A stretch of 64,000 nt of DNA from the NCBI RefSeq assembly GCF_051014445.1, contig NC_135137.1, positions 27,343,501-27,407,500 on the forward strand. The letters are read 5' to 3'. The notes under the pieces were generated by a model that was not told the DNA's origin, searched no databases, and saw only the letters and a list, made by a program, of their open reading frames with translations. Made by a program: the position numbers and the translations under genes. This document shows, in pieces, positions 22,561 to 35,307 of the stretch (the first letter of the stretch is position 1; every line of letters begins with the position of its first letter). The stretch is from Colletes latitarsis (Eukaryota; Arthropoda; Insecta; Hymenoptera; Colletidae).

Positions 22561-24221
22561 AAGAAAGTCACGTGTCGGTGAAAGAACTGAATTTTATTTG
22601 AAAATATCTAAATTATCTCAGATACGATGAAAAAGGCGGTGTACTTTTTAGAATCGTATAACAAATCTTACCCTCCTTGCACGTCTTGTAGATGCGCTCG
22701 ATGATTTCGAGAAAGAAAATATTATTAGCCTTCGCGTGACGCATAAAGGGGATGAAGAATAGAAACACGAGTTTTGAATATTCTTAAACGCTCGATTCCT
22801 TTATCTAAAAGTTGATATTCGTTACTTCGTATGTATATTAAGAATGTTTATTTATATAAATTAATTATTATTTATCAGAGAAACTTGTGTGAACTTTTGA
22901 ATTTTTATAAAATATTGTTGCGTTACGAACGATTGTTTAAATCGAATCTCGTAGACCGATGATTATGAATTTGTCATAATTCGATTAATGATCCTTACCG
23001 TTTTTTCGGCATACCCCTATTTGACCCATTTGACGGACGCGCGGAGAAAGTATACGAGTGCATATGCACTGAAGGGAGTAGTCTGATTATGCGTTGAGCT
23101 ATACTACTTTGATTCGCGTATTCGTTTCTCAAGAATGAAAAGTAGAAAATGTATCGGTAAATTATCTCACAATAGCTAATCGATTGTAGCTATATTTACA
23201 TAAATCTAATATTATGACGATATCGAGTAACCTTCGTAGAAATTGATTGATGATATTTTAAGTACAGATATCACGCTGTTAATGTTGTTCCACAATTTTA
23301 TTTGACGTATGTAGTGTGAAAGTTATATACTACATATATGTACGTGTGTGTATATATTGAACAATTATTCTACAATATGTTCACTAATACGTTTTCGTTA
23401 TAGTATTCATATAATTGCGGCTTCTCTGCAACTTTTATATATTTTTTTATTTACATAATGGCAATCTCTTCTTTCGATTTTTTGAACTGCGTTAACGATG
23501 TTTAATTCTAGATTATTATATCTTTTTTCGGAATAGTAATAATGTATAATAACATAGAGGCATTTCGTAATGATTCAAGAGTTCTAGTGGTAATTGTGTG
23601 AAAAAACTCACTACAGTCTATCCTTGGACGAAACAATTTTATCCTCGTACGTGTCTTACCAAGAAACATTTAATAGGAACTTAGGAAACTTTTTATTTCG
23701 GTAGCCATGTTATTTATTTACCTGAGAATTCTCAAATCATTTCCCTAACGTGTCTCTCGTAAACCACACAAAAAAGCAACTTATACTTGCTCCTTAGGCA
23801 TACATTGGACAATTATTCGTTTAGATTATTTATTTTACAAACACGCGATATGGATAAACTCCAATCGGATACACTTTATAATTATTAAAGATATGTGAAA
23901 CGATGAAATGCTTTAATAACTTTAATCGAGAAAAACTGCCGCGTTGTGCAATATTCGCGTTGCACAACATTATACGAGCATCATCATTCTACCAAGTTAC
24001 TGATAACTTATTGGACATTCATTTGAAATACGACTGTAAAATGCAACATGTAAAGAGAACTCGAAACGTATGAATCAGAAGCTTGAAGAATGATGAAAAT
24101 ATCTAACAATATAAAATTGGTATTCAGTACGTGTATTCGAATATATAAATATACTTCGAAATAATAAACAATGTAATCCGTAAACGAGAAATGTTTACAT
24201 TTTTTTTACATTTGACCCGTT
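22561..24221. other. gene-free AT-rich stretch
   Basis: No supported feature between the CpG island and the piggyBac element. Confidence 0.45.
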
Positions 24222-24225
24222 TTAA

Positions 24226-25774
24226 CCCATTTGCATCCAAGCGCGGATTATTCCGCGAGCCCGCGATTGTTTTTCATTACCAGTCACTGAATATTCTTCA
24301 GATATATCAGTTCATTATATTCTAAACAAGTTTTACTTTTGTTGTGAAAATCTTTTTAACTGTCGATATGAGTAAGTGATTGTCAATCTATATTTAAATT
24401 TAACAAACTAAGATTTTTAAAATAATCTAATTTCATAAGTCAAACTAAAATTTAGTTGCCCCAATGGATTTTGACAATTCGGATTCAAGTATAGAAATGA
24501 TATAATATCCGTCGCGTTTCATCAAGTGATGACAGCGAAGTTGATCATGGCAGTTTTACAAATGAAAATTACATGTGGAAAGCCAAAAATCATACGCTAA
24601 TTATACATAATTTTTCAAATGTGATGACGCTCTTAAAAATTCGAAATGTTTCTGAAATAGTAAAAAAGACTTTTATTCGCATGTATGTACCAAATAAAAG
24701 CATTTCGATTGATGAATCATTAATGGAATGTAGAAGCCGTTTACATTATATACAAATTTATTAGAACAAAACGAGCGAGATTTGGTATTAAGCTTGCAAA
24801 CTGTGTGATTCGAAATCGAAATACATACACAATTTTAATATATGTATATGTAGGAAAAGATAAAACTGATACTGGATCTGCTAGCAGAAATGTTGTGTTA
24901 AATTTGTTGAAAAAGAGTGGGTTATTTCACGAAGGATATTGTTTGTTTATTGACAACTGGTACAGTTCACTGACCTTATATCGAGAATTATATAATATAG
25001 AAACAAACGTATGTGGAATAGTGAGAATTAATAGGAAAGAAATGCCTCTGGGAACTAAAATTACACCAATTACAAAATGGAGAAACTTGTATTTTCTACA
25101 AAGGATATGGCGGCGATAAAGTGGAAGGATAAAAAAGATGTTTTACTAACAATTATGAAAAAAAAAGTTTAAAACCAACAGTAGTAATTATAATCAGGGT
25201 GGAGTGGGCGATCAAATGTTAAGTAAATTTCACACAATGCGAAGATGTAAAAAAAGCCTATAAGAAATAATTTTTTTACTTCATAGACATGATGTTACCA
25301 AACAGTTACGTAATTTTTAAAAATCATAAAAAAGATCGAGCTTTTCATGTTTACAAACAAAAATTAGCCAAATATTTACATCTATCAATGATTCGATAAC
25401 GTGATGTACTGGCAGACATTTTCCTATACGGATACCTGCAACTCTAGCAAAGGAAAACAGAACATCAAAGCGATGCGTTGCATGCTTATCCAAGTCTCAT
25501 CGAAAAGTAACAGTTTTTAAATGCCATATCTGCGATGTAGCATTATGTATTGATCACTTTACTATCGCTATGTTGTTCCTTTTTTATAAAAAAATATAAA
25601 ATGTGTTGTTTGTGATGTAACACAAAAGGTACACGTTAAATAAACTCCATGAACAATTCTGGTGTCATATACTGCACCTAGGACCGACCACGCGCAGTGA
25701 TACGGGCCAGTCGTCAGTTGAACGTCGCTGATGCCTAAACATGGCACATTAAGTAGGGTCATGATGCAAATGGG
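24226..25774 (+). mobile_element. piggyBac element, internally deleted
   Basis: 1,549 bp, bounded by TTAA on both sides (24222-24225 and 25775-25778), with perfect 12-bp inverted ends CCCATTTGCATC / GATGCAAATGGG. It carries a degraded transposase on the plus strand (24464-25599). The intact ends and target duplication indicate a complete insertion of a deletion derivative. Confidence 0.92.
24464..25599 (+). pseudogene. piggyBac transposase pseudogene
   Basis: Broken plus-strand frames match the piggyBac (PGBD) family in order. A short acidic N-terminus from ATG 24464 (MDFDNSDSS) is followed by a large deletion of the N-terminal and early catalytic region. Next come SISIDESL (first catalytic Asp region), then FIDNWYSSLTLY with CGIVRINRKEMP (second Asp), then WKDKKDVLLTIM (third Asp). 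The Cys-rich C-terminal tail follows (KRCVACLSKSHRK, FKCHICDVALCIDHF). Several stops and frameshifts separate these blocks, so no active transposase can be made. The Cys-rich tail is unusually well kept. Confidence 0.88.
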
Positions 25775-25778
25775 TTAA

Positions 25779-26572
25779 CGATGACTCACATCTGCGTATA
25801 CTACAATAATAACCTAATTTTCATTATTGGAAGGAGCCAGAGAAGCCACACAGAGCGAGGAAGTATTAGAACATTGAAACGTCAGCGAAGCACGAATAAG
25901 TTATATTGCTGCCTTTATTTGTAAGGCACAGATACATAAATGTTTTATGTACGCATAATAACTATGACGTGCTCGATATTATTTGTGACGTGACAACCTA
26001 CAAACTGCTTGCCCCTATACATAGCGATTAAACTTGAACGGTCTCATTACGATGAATTTTCAAGCGGTACCATATCCATGTATACCATGTACCACTTCGA
26101 ACAGTTAAATGCGATTAATGTTAGAAAGGTACAAAATATAAAAACTTCCGCCGTGTGACATCTGAGATATCTTTATTTTGAATTTTTATAAGACAAACAT
26201 AAAGAAATAAAAATACACTGAAGCGTCAAAAAATTTAATGCATTAAATTCCTTATGTGATATATCATTGCTGATGGATAGAGCCAGCGTATCCAATTTCT
26301 GAGACAAAAACCACTATTAACCAGCCAGCCCCCCCTCCCTTTCTAACTATACGTTAGACATTAACACATTATTTTAAATTGAATACATTGTGTACAATCT
26401 TACAATGTGTGATTGTTAAGTACGTTTTAGAATACTAAATAAAAAATTCATCTTTATTTTTTTTATGAAAAGATATACATTTTCCGATATTAAGGAGTTC
26501 ACTTTCTCTCTAACTGGGTATATTAATTTGAAAGAGTTATATTTAATTTAATAAATTTCGTGATTCCGTACG
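25779..26572. other. gene-free stretch
   Basis: No supported feature; moderate GC in the first half. Confidence 0.4.
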
Positions 26573-26819
26573 AGCAATTCCATGTCGAAACGGACAGGTG
26601 AAAAATTTTTTGGTCCAGATTTCCTTCAAATTTGCAACACCTATCGATAATCTCGTAAAAATAAAGAATTCAAAGTTTTAGATGTCTATCTTAAATGATT
26701 TTCAACGTATTAGATATTACAATTTTAAAAAATTTCACGAAATTGGTCAATGCGCCGCAAATTTGAAGGAAATTGGAGGCAACAAATTTTTCATCTGTAC
26801 GTTTTAACGTGGAATGGCT
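26573..26819. mobile_element. palindromic MITE, ~247 bp
   Basis: Left arm AGCAATTCCATGTCGAAACG...TTTCCTTCAAATTTGC (26573-26635) is repeated inverted at 26757-26819 (GCAAATTTGAAGGAAATTGG...ACGTGGAATGGCT). Non-coding. Confidence 0.75.
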
Positions 26820-27112
26820 TATACATAAATTTACTTAGTGGCAACATGGTTCCAAAGACACAGCCGTAAGCAAGTTCGTAAAGCGAAAATCCTTTTATAA
26901 GAAATACAAAAATGGAAGCAACATAAATTTAATTATACAACATCTCATTTTAATGTACGATTCAATACTTAAAATTCAACGTAACTTTCTTTGTCTACAC
27001 TGTATTGTAGATAAAAAGGATTTAATATTTCGTCGCTTTACCAAAGTATAAGTACACTCTTGCAGCGAATAATTCTATTATTTTAAACCACTATATGTTC
27101 ACGTTTATAATA

Positions 27113-27118
27113 TTTATT
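27113..27118 (-). terminator. poly(A) signal of VAP gene
   Basis: AATAAA on the minus strand, 134 nt past the VAP stop codon. Confidence 0.6.
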
Positions 27119-27251
27119 ATGAACAGCCGCGTAATACGATGACTGATTTCGATATTTGGAATCAATAAGTGGTATATGGTTGTAGGGGGGCAGGCTAAGA
27201 AACACGGGGGAAGAGAGGATGTGCCAAGTTATGCAGTAAGGTAATGGCTGC

Positions 27252-30117
27252 TCAGAACATTTTTCCCAATAAATATCCTACTATGACCATAACAATGGCA
27301 ACGAAAACGAAGATGTTGGTATAATTTTGAGACAATTGGCTACTACTTTGTGAGGTCAAAATAGCTGCAGCTACATTAGCGTCATAACCCGATGCCGCGT
27401 TTTGTAATTTTATTAAATCCTCCTACAAATACAAATTATTTCTGTATTTATTTATTACTATGTGAACTTTCGATAAAAAAAAATATATTTTCTATTTTAT
27501 ATCACACATTTTGCAACGAACTAACTCATAAATTCATTAATTTCTTACCTTTAATTGAAGATTTTCCTGCCTAAGAGTACTCTCTTCTACTCTAAGCTGA
27601 TTAACTTCTTGTGCTACTTTTAATAACTTATCTTCCGCTTCGACATTATCCTAACGAAATAAATATATCATAATCAATCAATTACTAGAACACAACAATA
27701 CAAACTGCATGCTAATTATTACCTTTACAACTTGTTTAATGGAAACTGATTTATTTTTGCCATTACTTGTACTAGCTTCAGATTTATTTGCAGCAGTTTT
27801 TGCTGACGTAGTACAAGTTACAGGATTTTCAAATACACATTTTAATTTAGATTCCATTAACTCCGTTGGATTTGGATCTTTCCACTTTAAAATAGAATTA
27901 TAATCAGTAATAAATTAAGATTGAATAAAATTAAAAGAGAAAATTCTAACAAAAAATTCTTAGTAACATAATACTATACAATTCTCAGTCCTTTACATAC
28001 CATATCAAGATAATCCTCGCCAGTGTCGTCTGCTGGAGCCAATAAAGATTGCACCATAAATTTATGTTTATTTTTTTCGGTCGAATCATAATCGAATGGT
28101 TGAAGAGACACTAGAAAATACAATACCTAGTGAATTAAATTTTCCTATTTGCAAGAGATTCTTACCAAATTCATATTATTAACTTTTACAAGTGAATCAT
28201 GAAATATAAGAATATCATAAATTCAATATTTGAAACTAACCAGCTATCTGAATGGTTCTCTTTGGCTTGATATATCCACAATTGGGACGTACACAGTACC
28301 TCCTTGGAGCAGTTGTCTTTATTTTAAAATAAACTTTCCGATCCGTTGGATTATATAATGACAAATATGATGTGACTGTCTTTTCTGTGAATGGGCCTGC
28401 AATACATTATACAAATCTATTAGTTCTATAATATTTTTTACTCGTTCACTTTATAAACTAAAAATATATACATTTTCTATGAAAAATAATTTTTATGATT
28501 CAAAAACTTCATTCATGACATATACATGGCGAATGTATTGATATAATATAATACCCTTATAAACAAGGAATTGAATAGCATACAATAAAAAAGAAAATAA
28601 TAAATATAAACATATTTGTATGGGTAACAAATCATGTTTCACACTTGTGAATGAAATTATTTAATTACTTTACAATCAAGAACTGTTTAAGATTTTTAAA
28701 TATTATAAATGATTATTGTCAAATAATATTTAACTTGTATCAAAAGTTCATAATGATGAAAGTTATTTTCAATATTTTATTTATCAAAGCATAAACAACG
28801 AAGTATAAAAAACCTTGCAAAATATTATACAATGTATTCTTTCAAACATATATGGGATGGACTGGAATTTGTAATACAACCAAGCAGGGGATGATTCTAT
28901 GCGAAAAAATAACAAAAAATTTGATATAACATTTTTTCACTCAAGACTTTGTTTTTGAGAAAATTGACTTTAAGTTTGTTTAATTTTGTAAATGATTTAG
29001 TTATTTATTTTTCTACCATACTTGTGCTCATCCAAGATAGTGTTTACAAATATTATTAATTGTGTAATTAAATCATTACAAAGTGGTTTTACTGATAATT
29101 CATTATTTATTCCTTACTACTACTCATTGTTACAATACTGCAATACGGTACATACACTATTACAAGTATTGTTGAAAATGTCTTCCTCATTGCTATATAT
29201 ATATATACAGGTTTATTTGACAAAGTCATGGTACTTGAACAGGTTGTAAGCTAATATCATTTTGTAATTTTTGGAATTGCTCCATACTCTGATATTAAAT
29301 GTGTAATATTTGAAATGTCATCTTTATAAACAAGTCCTCTGATATATATCCATAAAAAAAAATTTAGAGGCATAAGGTCAAGAAACCTTGAAACTGACAT
29401 GTTTACAAAGTTGAAAAAATTTTAAAGTTGATTTTCTTGAAAACAGAGTTCAGAATGTGAAAATGTTATACCAAATGTTTTTCTTATTTTTTCATATAGA
29501 ATCAGCCCCTGCTTCATAGTAGATATTTTGGTATTTTGGTGTTTAAACAAGAACAGAAATATAATATTCAATGTAGACGTGATTATAAAAAATATATTTC
29601 ATAAAATAACTAAAGAACATAAAGATACAAGAATACATATCATAACATACATAACGTACAAAAATTAAATGTATGCGATACAACTCTTTGAATATGTTGA
29701 CTGTATACCTGTTAGTAAGAGGAGGGAGGTAAGAGGAGAGAATGAGAATTCAATCGTGATTGTATTTAGAATTGAAAACGAATTACGTATAACAAATGGG
29801 GTTAGGTACGATCGAGAAGGCTGATGATGTTCACTGAATCATCGTATATAATCCTGTTTAGTCATAAATCAAAATGTAACAAAATTGGCTGGCGAAGACA
29901 ACCTTACGTCATCTTGACAACGTAGCGGACCGTGTGCACCTTGTATTAACAATGCGCCTGCCCTGTCATAGATCGAGCAAAACTCAAACGGAATAGAAGG
30001 TAGGGAAAAAGATTGCGAAGGAAATGCGTACGAAAGAATGATTCGTCATTTGAGTGTACCTGTGAACCGCAGTTCGTTTTCCGGTTTGATTTCTAAAACT
30101 TGCTGTGGCCTCACCAT
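27252..30117 (-). CDS. Vap33: VAMP-associated protein (VAP, MSP-domain ER protein)
   Basis: Tail-anchored ER protein that binds FFAT-motif partners at membrane contact sites. Six exons (5' to 3'): 30117-30060, 28396-28241, 28110-28001, 27884-27723, 27650-27549, 27422-27252; all have GT-AG introns and joined frame, giving 252 aa, the usual VAP length. Residues 1 to about 115 form the MSP domain, with the hallmark TTAPRRYCVRPN (the proline equivalent to human VAPB P56 is residue 57) and LQPFDYD...KHKFMVQ. A Ser/Thr/Lys linker follows, then a coiled coil (about 163-205: LLKVAQEVNQLRVEESTLRQ) and a C-terminal membrane anchor (about 230-252: IFVFVAIVMVIVGYLLGKMF). The start is the first ATG (MVRPQQVLEIKP), matching the family N-terminus. 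Intron 1 contains a MITE. It lies head to head with WDR77. Confidence 0.97.
28882..29514. mobile_element. MITE inside VAP intron 1
   Basis: Left end AAGCAGGGGATGATTCTATG and right end inverted (CATATAGAATCAGCCCCTGC, then TT); the arms align for about 90 bp including TGATATAACATTTT and GAGAAAATTGACTTTAA / inverted forms. No coding sequence. It lies wholly within the intron 28397-30059. Confidence 0.7.
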
Positions 30118-32015
30118 CTTGCCTGGCAGTCGACCGAGTCCCGCGAACGATTAACCGCAACACCTTCGAGCGCGTGAATAACGATATGGGACTACAGTTT
30201 CACACTCGCTACTTTCCGGGATTCCGTTGGACTAATTCTGATTTTTGTTCCGAATCGAACACGCATGCGTCACAAGGAAAATTATCAGGAGTATAGCCGT
30301 TACGTCTCGAATAGACGTTACCGCGTTAATCATATTCGCTACTTCTGCACATCCCAAAACTTGGAACACCGATAAAAGACGCGCGATACGAACAGTAGAT
30401 TCTACCAAGTAGAATCCCAAGAGATTACCAGCCGATAGGAACTTTTACTCAATCATCGACACAAATGATTCTATGTAAATGACGCGTGTCACTACCAGTT
30501 GAGGATATGACGTGCACAAAATTGAAAATTTTAATATTATGATACTGTATAACATTACTTCTATATAACATTGTATATATAATATAACTTATATATTTGC
30601 CGAATGCATTGTCAAAGATATTGTTGCATGTTAATTGAATATATTATGCGATTGCTTTCATTATTTTCCTTAAATGTGTAGCAACATTGTAGGGAATCTT
30701 CCTAGTTAGTTTTCTTACTTGTAGGTAGTTGGTAAAGAAAAGTGCCGCCATTTTGAGAAATCTTATATGAAGTAACACGATGTTATTAACGTTCCAGTTC
30801 ACTTCGATTATATCAGATTTTGTATCACAGTACTTAACAAGTTTTTTCAATAAATATTGTTATTGTAATATACTCTTGTGTTGTTGTTTATATAAATACA
30901 CCCTGCACCACATAAATTAGTGATTCCCAACCAACACGAAAAATTTTAAAAAGTGTGAGAATAATCGACGATAGTTGGCGTGGCGGTTAAAAATGACGCC
31001 TTCGAAGAGTAGGGATTCAATGAGGTACCACTCCGAGCGGTACCTTTAAAGTCCTTACTTGACCTTGGCCCTTTAAATTGGCTATGAGGAGTCACCAGGC
31101 TATTTGAATCAATTGAATCTAACACCTTTCTCTCATCTCTATTTATGATAATTTTAAAAACTTATTTAGATCATATAGTTTCTGTACATTATTAGTATAG
31201 TCTTTCTGCATATGTACATTACAATGCATAAATAATATACATGTATAAATAATACATTACAAGCATATTAAAAAATATGTATATGTATACATATATTACA
31301 AATACATACATAGAATAAAAGTACACATTATGAATAAATTAAACCAATATTTATTACAAACAAATTTTCATGTCTGACGACGAATATTTTATAACTGAAG
31401 ATGAAAAAGCAAAACACTTGATTTTACTTTTTTGTTATTAGAGCAAGTAAAGAGAGCGTTTATTTAACTTCTTATTATAAAATGTAATTCTTTTTATATT
31501 GACAAAAAAAAATTACAAAAGATAACCATTATTATTTTATGGATCGATTGTTCTCAAAATCAAAAAAAAAGTTTTATCAAAATCCATTATGCCGTTTAGA
31601 CGCAATCATGTTAACAGGAATTCAATAAACATTTTCTTTTAATAATTAAAACATGATCTAGATGTCTGAAAACGTGTATTTCTGCAAACAAAATTTGATC
31701 GCAATTTTTCTTGATTTAAAAGTCACTAAGCCAGTGTCATAGTAAGCGGTTAGATATAGCGATTTTAATAAATAATTTTAATAAATAAAGCTACAATGAA
31801 TATAAGTAATGCATAGACGTACAAAAAGGAGATTGATGTAAAAGTTAGATTTCTCTTCATTTGTTTAGTTTCGTTTATCACCACTCGCAGTACTATACAG
31901 GCTTCTAAACTCCGAGGAGATATGTATCTAAGTTATTATTTATCTATGATCGTTGTTAAATTTATATTCTGTGTTTTGTTTGAAACAGATTCTACTTGAA
32001 CAAAATTTGTTTATT
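30118..32015. promoter_or_regulatory. divergent promoter region of VAP and WDR77
   Basis: 1.9 kb between the two start codons. 30.1-30.45 kb is richer in GC and probably holds the VAP 5' leader and promoter. A splice acceptor (TTTGTTTGAAACAG|ATTCTA at 31988) 28 nt before the WDR77 ATG implies a 5' untranslated WDR77 exon upstream, not pinned down. The middle is AT-rich with repeat-like sequence at 30.89-31.13 kb. Confidence 0.45.
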
Positions 32016-33422
32016 ATGGATGATTTAAAAGATCCTAATTTAAATGCTGATATTTATAAAAATATGACAGCAGCTGATAGGCTACCTATTTCTGATAAAA
32101 ATTTGCAATTCATTTTAATTTATAATGGTAACATAGATTAAATCTTCTATATAATTTTTGAATGAAACTTGTAAAATATTTTACTATGGATGATAAATAC
32201 ATTACTCTTTATATATTCTTGTATAAATGCGAAAATATTAACATGTTCATTTATTTACAGACACAAGCGCAATTCTTGGAGGTTCAAATATGACAGCTGA
32301 ACATTGGAGCGGTAGTATCTGGTATTATAACCAAATTTCAGAATTTGATAGAGACAAAGCTCTTGTTACTACAAACACAGAAAGAGGTGTTTGCGATGGT
32401 GCTTATTTGGAACATAATAAATTTGTAGTTGCAGACGATAATGGATGTTTGCAAGTGTTTAATTTCGTTGAAGTTGGCGATAAACATGTTCCAATGATAC
32501 AATGTTTAGGATTCACTTCCTCGCATAACAGTACTCTTGTAACTCTTTCTATATTTAATGATAATGAACATTTAGTTACCGGTGAATTGGATTATTGGTA
32601 ATTTATATAGAATGCTTTATATTAGTAAAAGTATGAATTGATTGATACAGAAGCTCATTACCTTGTAGTATAAAAGTGTGGGATATAACAGAATTAATTG
32701 CAACATACTCATTTCCGTGTGCTCATGAGAATGCAGTTACTTGCGTTGATGTACGACCTAGGAGTAATACAACATTTGTGTCAACGTCATTAGATTGTGA
32801 GGCATTAATGTGGGATTTAAGACAATCAAAACCAGCACAAAGTATGTATTAAAGCAATAACATAATGCGATAATTTAATTATTTTCATTTATATAACTTA
32901 AATATATTTTTTCATTTTTTTTTTAAGGTATTCTAAAAAAAGATATAGGTTTGACAACAGTAAATTGGAATTCCATTTTAGATCACATTGTAGCGATAGG
33001 TACTGATAATGGAGATGTTGTATTAATGGATATTAGAAAACCAGGTGCCTCTGTATTAGAAGAAGCATGTATATTTCCTAGACCAGTACAAAAACTCTTA
33101 TTTAATCCAAATCCTGAAAGGTAATACGAGTAAATGAATTGAAAATATAAATTAAAAAAAAAAAAAATGAAATATTAATAGCCTGGAAAACTACATATGC
33201 TATACCATATTATTGTATCTTAGATCAGAAGATTTAGCCTGTTGCTGTGATAACAACTTCGTGCAAGTACTTGATATAAATAACAACTTTTCATCGATAT
33301 ACAAAAATGAAGATCACACTGATTTTGTTCGTGGACTTTCGTGGTACAAAGATCAATTATTTTCCTGTTCCTGGGATAGTACAGTGCTCAGACACGACAT
33401 ATATTCCCGTCATAATAAATAA
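32016..33422 (+). CDS. WDR77: WDR77/MEP50-like methylosome WD-repeat protein
   Basis: WD-repeat partner of the arginine methyltransferase PRMT5 (fly Valois), which methylates Sm proteins, histones and Piwi-type proteins. Five coding exons: 32016-32127, 32261-32597, 32669-32841, 32928-33120, 33224-33422; GT-AG throughout, frame kept, 337 aa, the normal size. Start at ATG 32016 (MDDLKDPNLNADIY) rather than the in-frame ATG at 31953, because an acceptor lies between them. WD units visible: GAYLEHNKFVVADDNGCLQVF, then CIKVWDITEL, then LDCEALMWDLRQSKPAQ, then IVAIGTDNGDVVLMDIRKPG, and last HTDFVRGLSW...LFSCSWDSTVLRHD. CIKVWD and H.DFVR agree with vertebrate WDR77. It diverges from VAP and faces Tudor-SN tail to tail. 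Confidence 0.93.
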
Positions 33423-33493
33423 TGCTTAGTATATTTGTAACCGAGGATTATATTTTACTTGTACACTAGTACTTTGGCATTTCTATCTGTAAG

Positions 33494-33499
33494 AATAAA
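33494..33499 (+). terminator. poly(A) signal of WDR77
   Basis: AATAAA 72 nt after the stop codon. Confidence 0.65.
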
Positions 33500-34273
33500 T
33501 TTTCATATTATTTAATATAATTATTTTATTTCACTTGTATTCTGTGTAACCAGTATTCCTGTGTATTTTTCATATTTATATTTCCATATATTGTTTCTAA
33601 TTATGTAATTATTTTCGTTTTATTAGTAAAATATACAGGGTGTCTGTTCTATCAAATCACGATAGGAAATATGATATATCTCAGAAAGAACTGAAAATAT
33701 GAAAAAATATTTGTACAGAAATTGTTTTGTATGAAAAGGGACATAAATTTTTTTTTTCGCTGAAAGAATGAAGGATTTAAAGATCTAGTTAGGTTTTTAA
33801 ACGATATGCTACATATATGTATGCATAATGTTATAAAAATTAATATACGGCCAATAAAATCGTGAAAAATTATCATGGTATCGAATCATCGTGCATTACA
33901 TCTCCAATTTATTATACTTCACGTGATTGTCTCTAACATTTAGTAATTTGATCCCTTGGTAGTAATGTAAAATTCACAATTGTCCTATGAAGTTTTAGTT
34001 TTATGTAAGAAAGTAATACTGTATCGGCAAAACATTTACGCTGAGAATTTTCCTGCTGTCGAGGCAATGCGTTTTTATACATAAGTATCTCCATTTAAAC
34101 TGTATAGAAGAATGTCAAAATTGGTCTGATGCTGTGCATATGCTATACTGTTAAGCGCAGTTAAGTTGGCGTCGGCATTAGTCCTTTTATGCGGCAATAG
34201 ACATTTAGAGTCGATTTATATTAATCCGTTTTCAATCATTTAAAATTTAAACTGTACGTATTTACATTATTCA
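33500..34273. other. intergenic, with a solo transposon end
   Basis: At 33634 a CAGGGTGTCTGTTCTATC end starts after TA, resembling insect Tc1/mariner-type termini; no partner end was found. The rest is AT-rich. Confidence 0.35.
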
Positions 34274-35307
34274 CAGGGTGTTCGGCCACTCCTGGGAAAA
34301 ATTTTATTGGGAGATTCTAGAGACCAAAATAAAGCGAAAATCAAGAATAGTAATTTGTTGATGGAGGTTTCGTTAAAAAGTTATTAACGTTTAAAGTTCC
34401 GCCCGAACTGAATTTTTTTCTTGAAAGTGGGTAGGATTTTGGGGGTAGGACTATTCACTAAAAATTATTGTAATTGAGCCCCGCAACCGAAAATAATTTT
34501 TCCAAAACGATTTGAAATTTTTTAATTTTGTGAAAAAATTTCACACCTCGAATTTTTTTCTCAAAAGTGGATAAGATTTCAGGGTTAGGTCTATTCACCA
34601 AAAATTATTGTAATTGACCCCCGCAACCGAAAATAATTTTTCTAGAACGATTACAAATATTTTTTTTCGTCGAAAAATTTAGGCACCTGTCGATTTTTCT
34701 TAAAAATTCGTTTTTGAATTTTAGTAATTTTGTTTGACGCCCTATAGAAAAGTTGTCTAATACTTTTTTGTAGGTACCCTTGAGCTCTATTTAAAAAAAA
34801 GTTTCATTGAAATATATTCGCTATTGTAGGAGTATTGGCAGTTTGAAAATTGAATCAGTTTTAGGGGGTTTTTATCACATTACATGGTCAAGGAACAACT
34901 TTTTCAATATTGTTAGAATTTCTACATGTTTTCCACTAAAATACGCGTTGATTGCTTTTTGAAATATTAAAATCGTCCAATCCATTCAGAAGTTATGACG
35001 TTTTAAAAATATGCATGAAATTTCAGGGAAGCATTTCTCTGGCCTCACATTAGATTTTCGGTAAACAATTTTTTTCTCGAAAGTGGGTAAGATTTCGAGG
35101 GTATGTCTAATGACCAAAAATGATTGTAATTGACCCCCGCAACTAAAAATAATTTTTTCAGAATGATTCGAAATGATTTTTTAATTTAATTTTTTAATAA
35201 CTTTTTAATGAAGCCTCAGTCAAGAAATTGATATTCTTGATTTTCATCTTATTTTGGCCTCTAGAATCTCCCATTACAATTTTTCCCAGGGGTGGCCGAA
35301 CACCCTG
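34274..35307. mobile_element. long-TIR dispersed element, copy 3
   Basis: Starts CAGGGTGTTCGGCCACTCCT and ends GGGGTGGCCGAACACCCTG. It has the same interior motifs as the copies at 3210, 6840 and 59360. The shared short frame is interrupted here by a stop. It lies in the interval between WDR77 and Tudor-SN. Confidence 0.8.

Noticed and set aside
31953..32015. Upstream in-frame ATG (31953) as WDR77 start
   Set aside because: A good splice acceptor at 31988 lies between it and the next ATG, so the upstream part is most likely intron.
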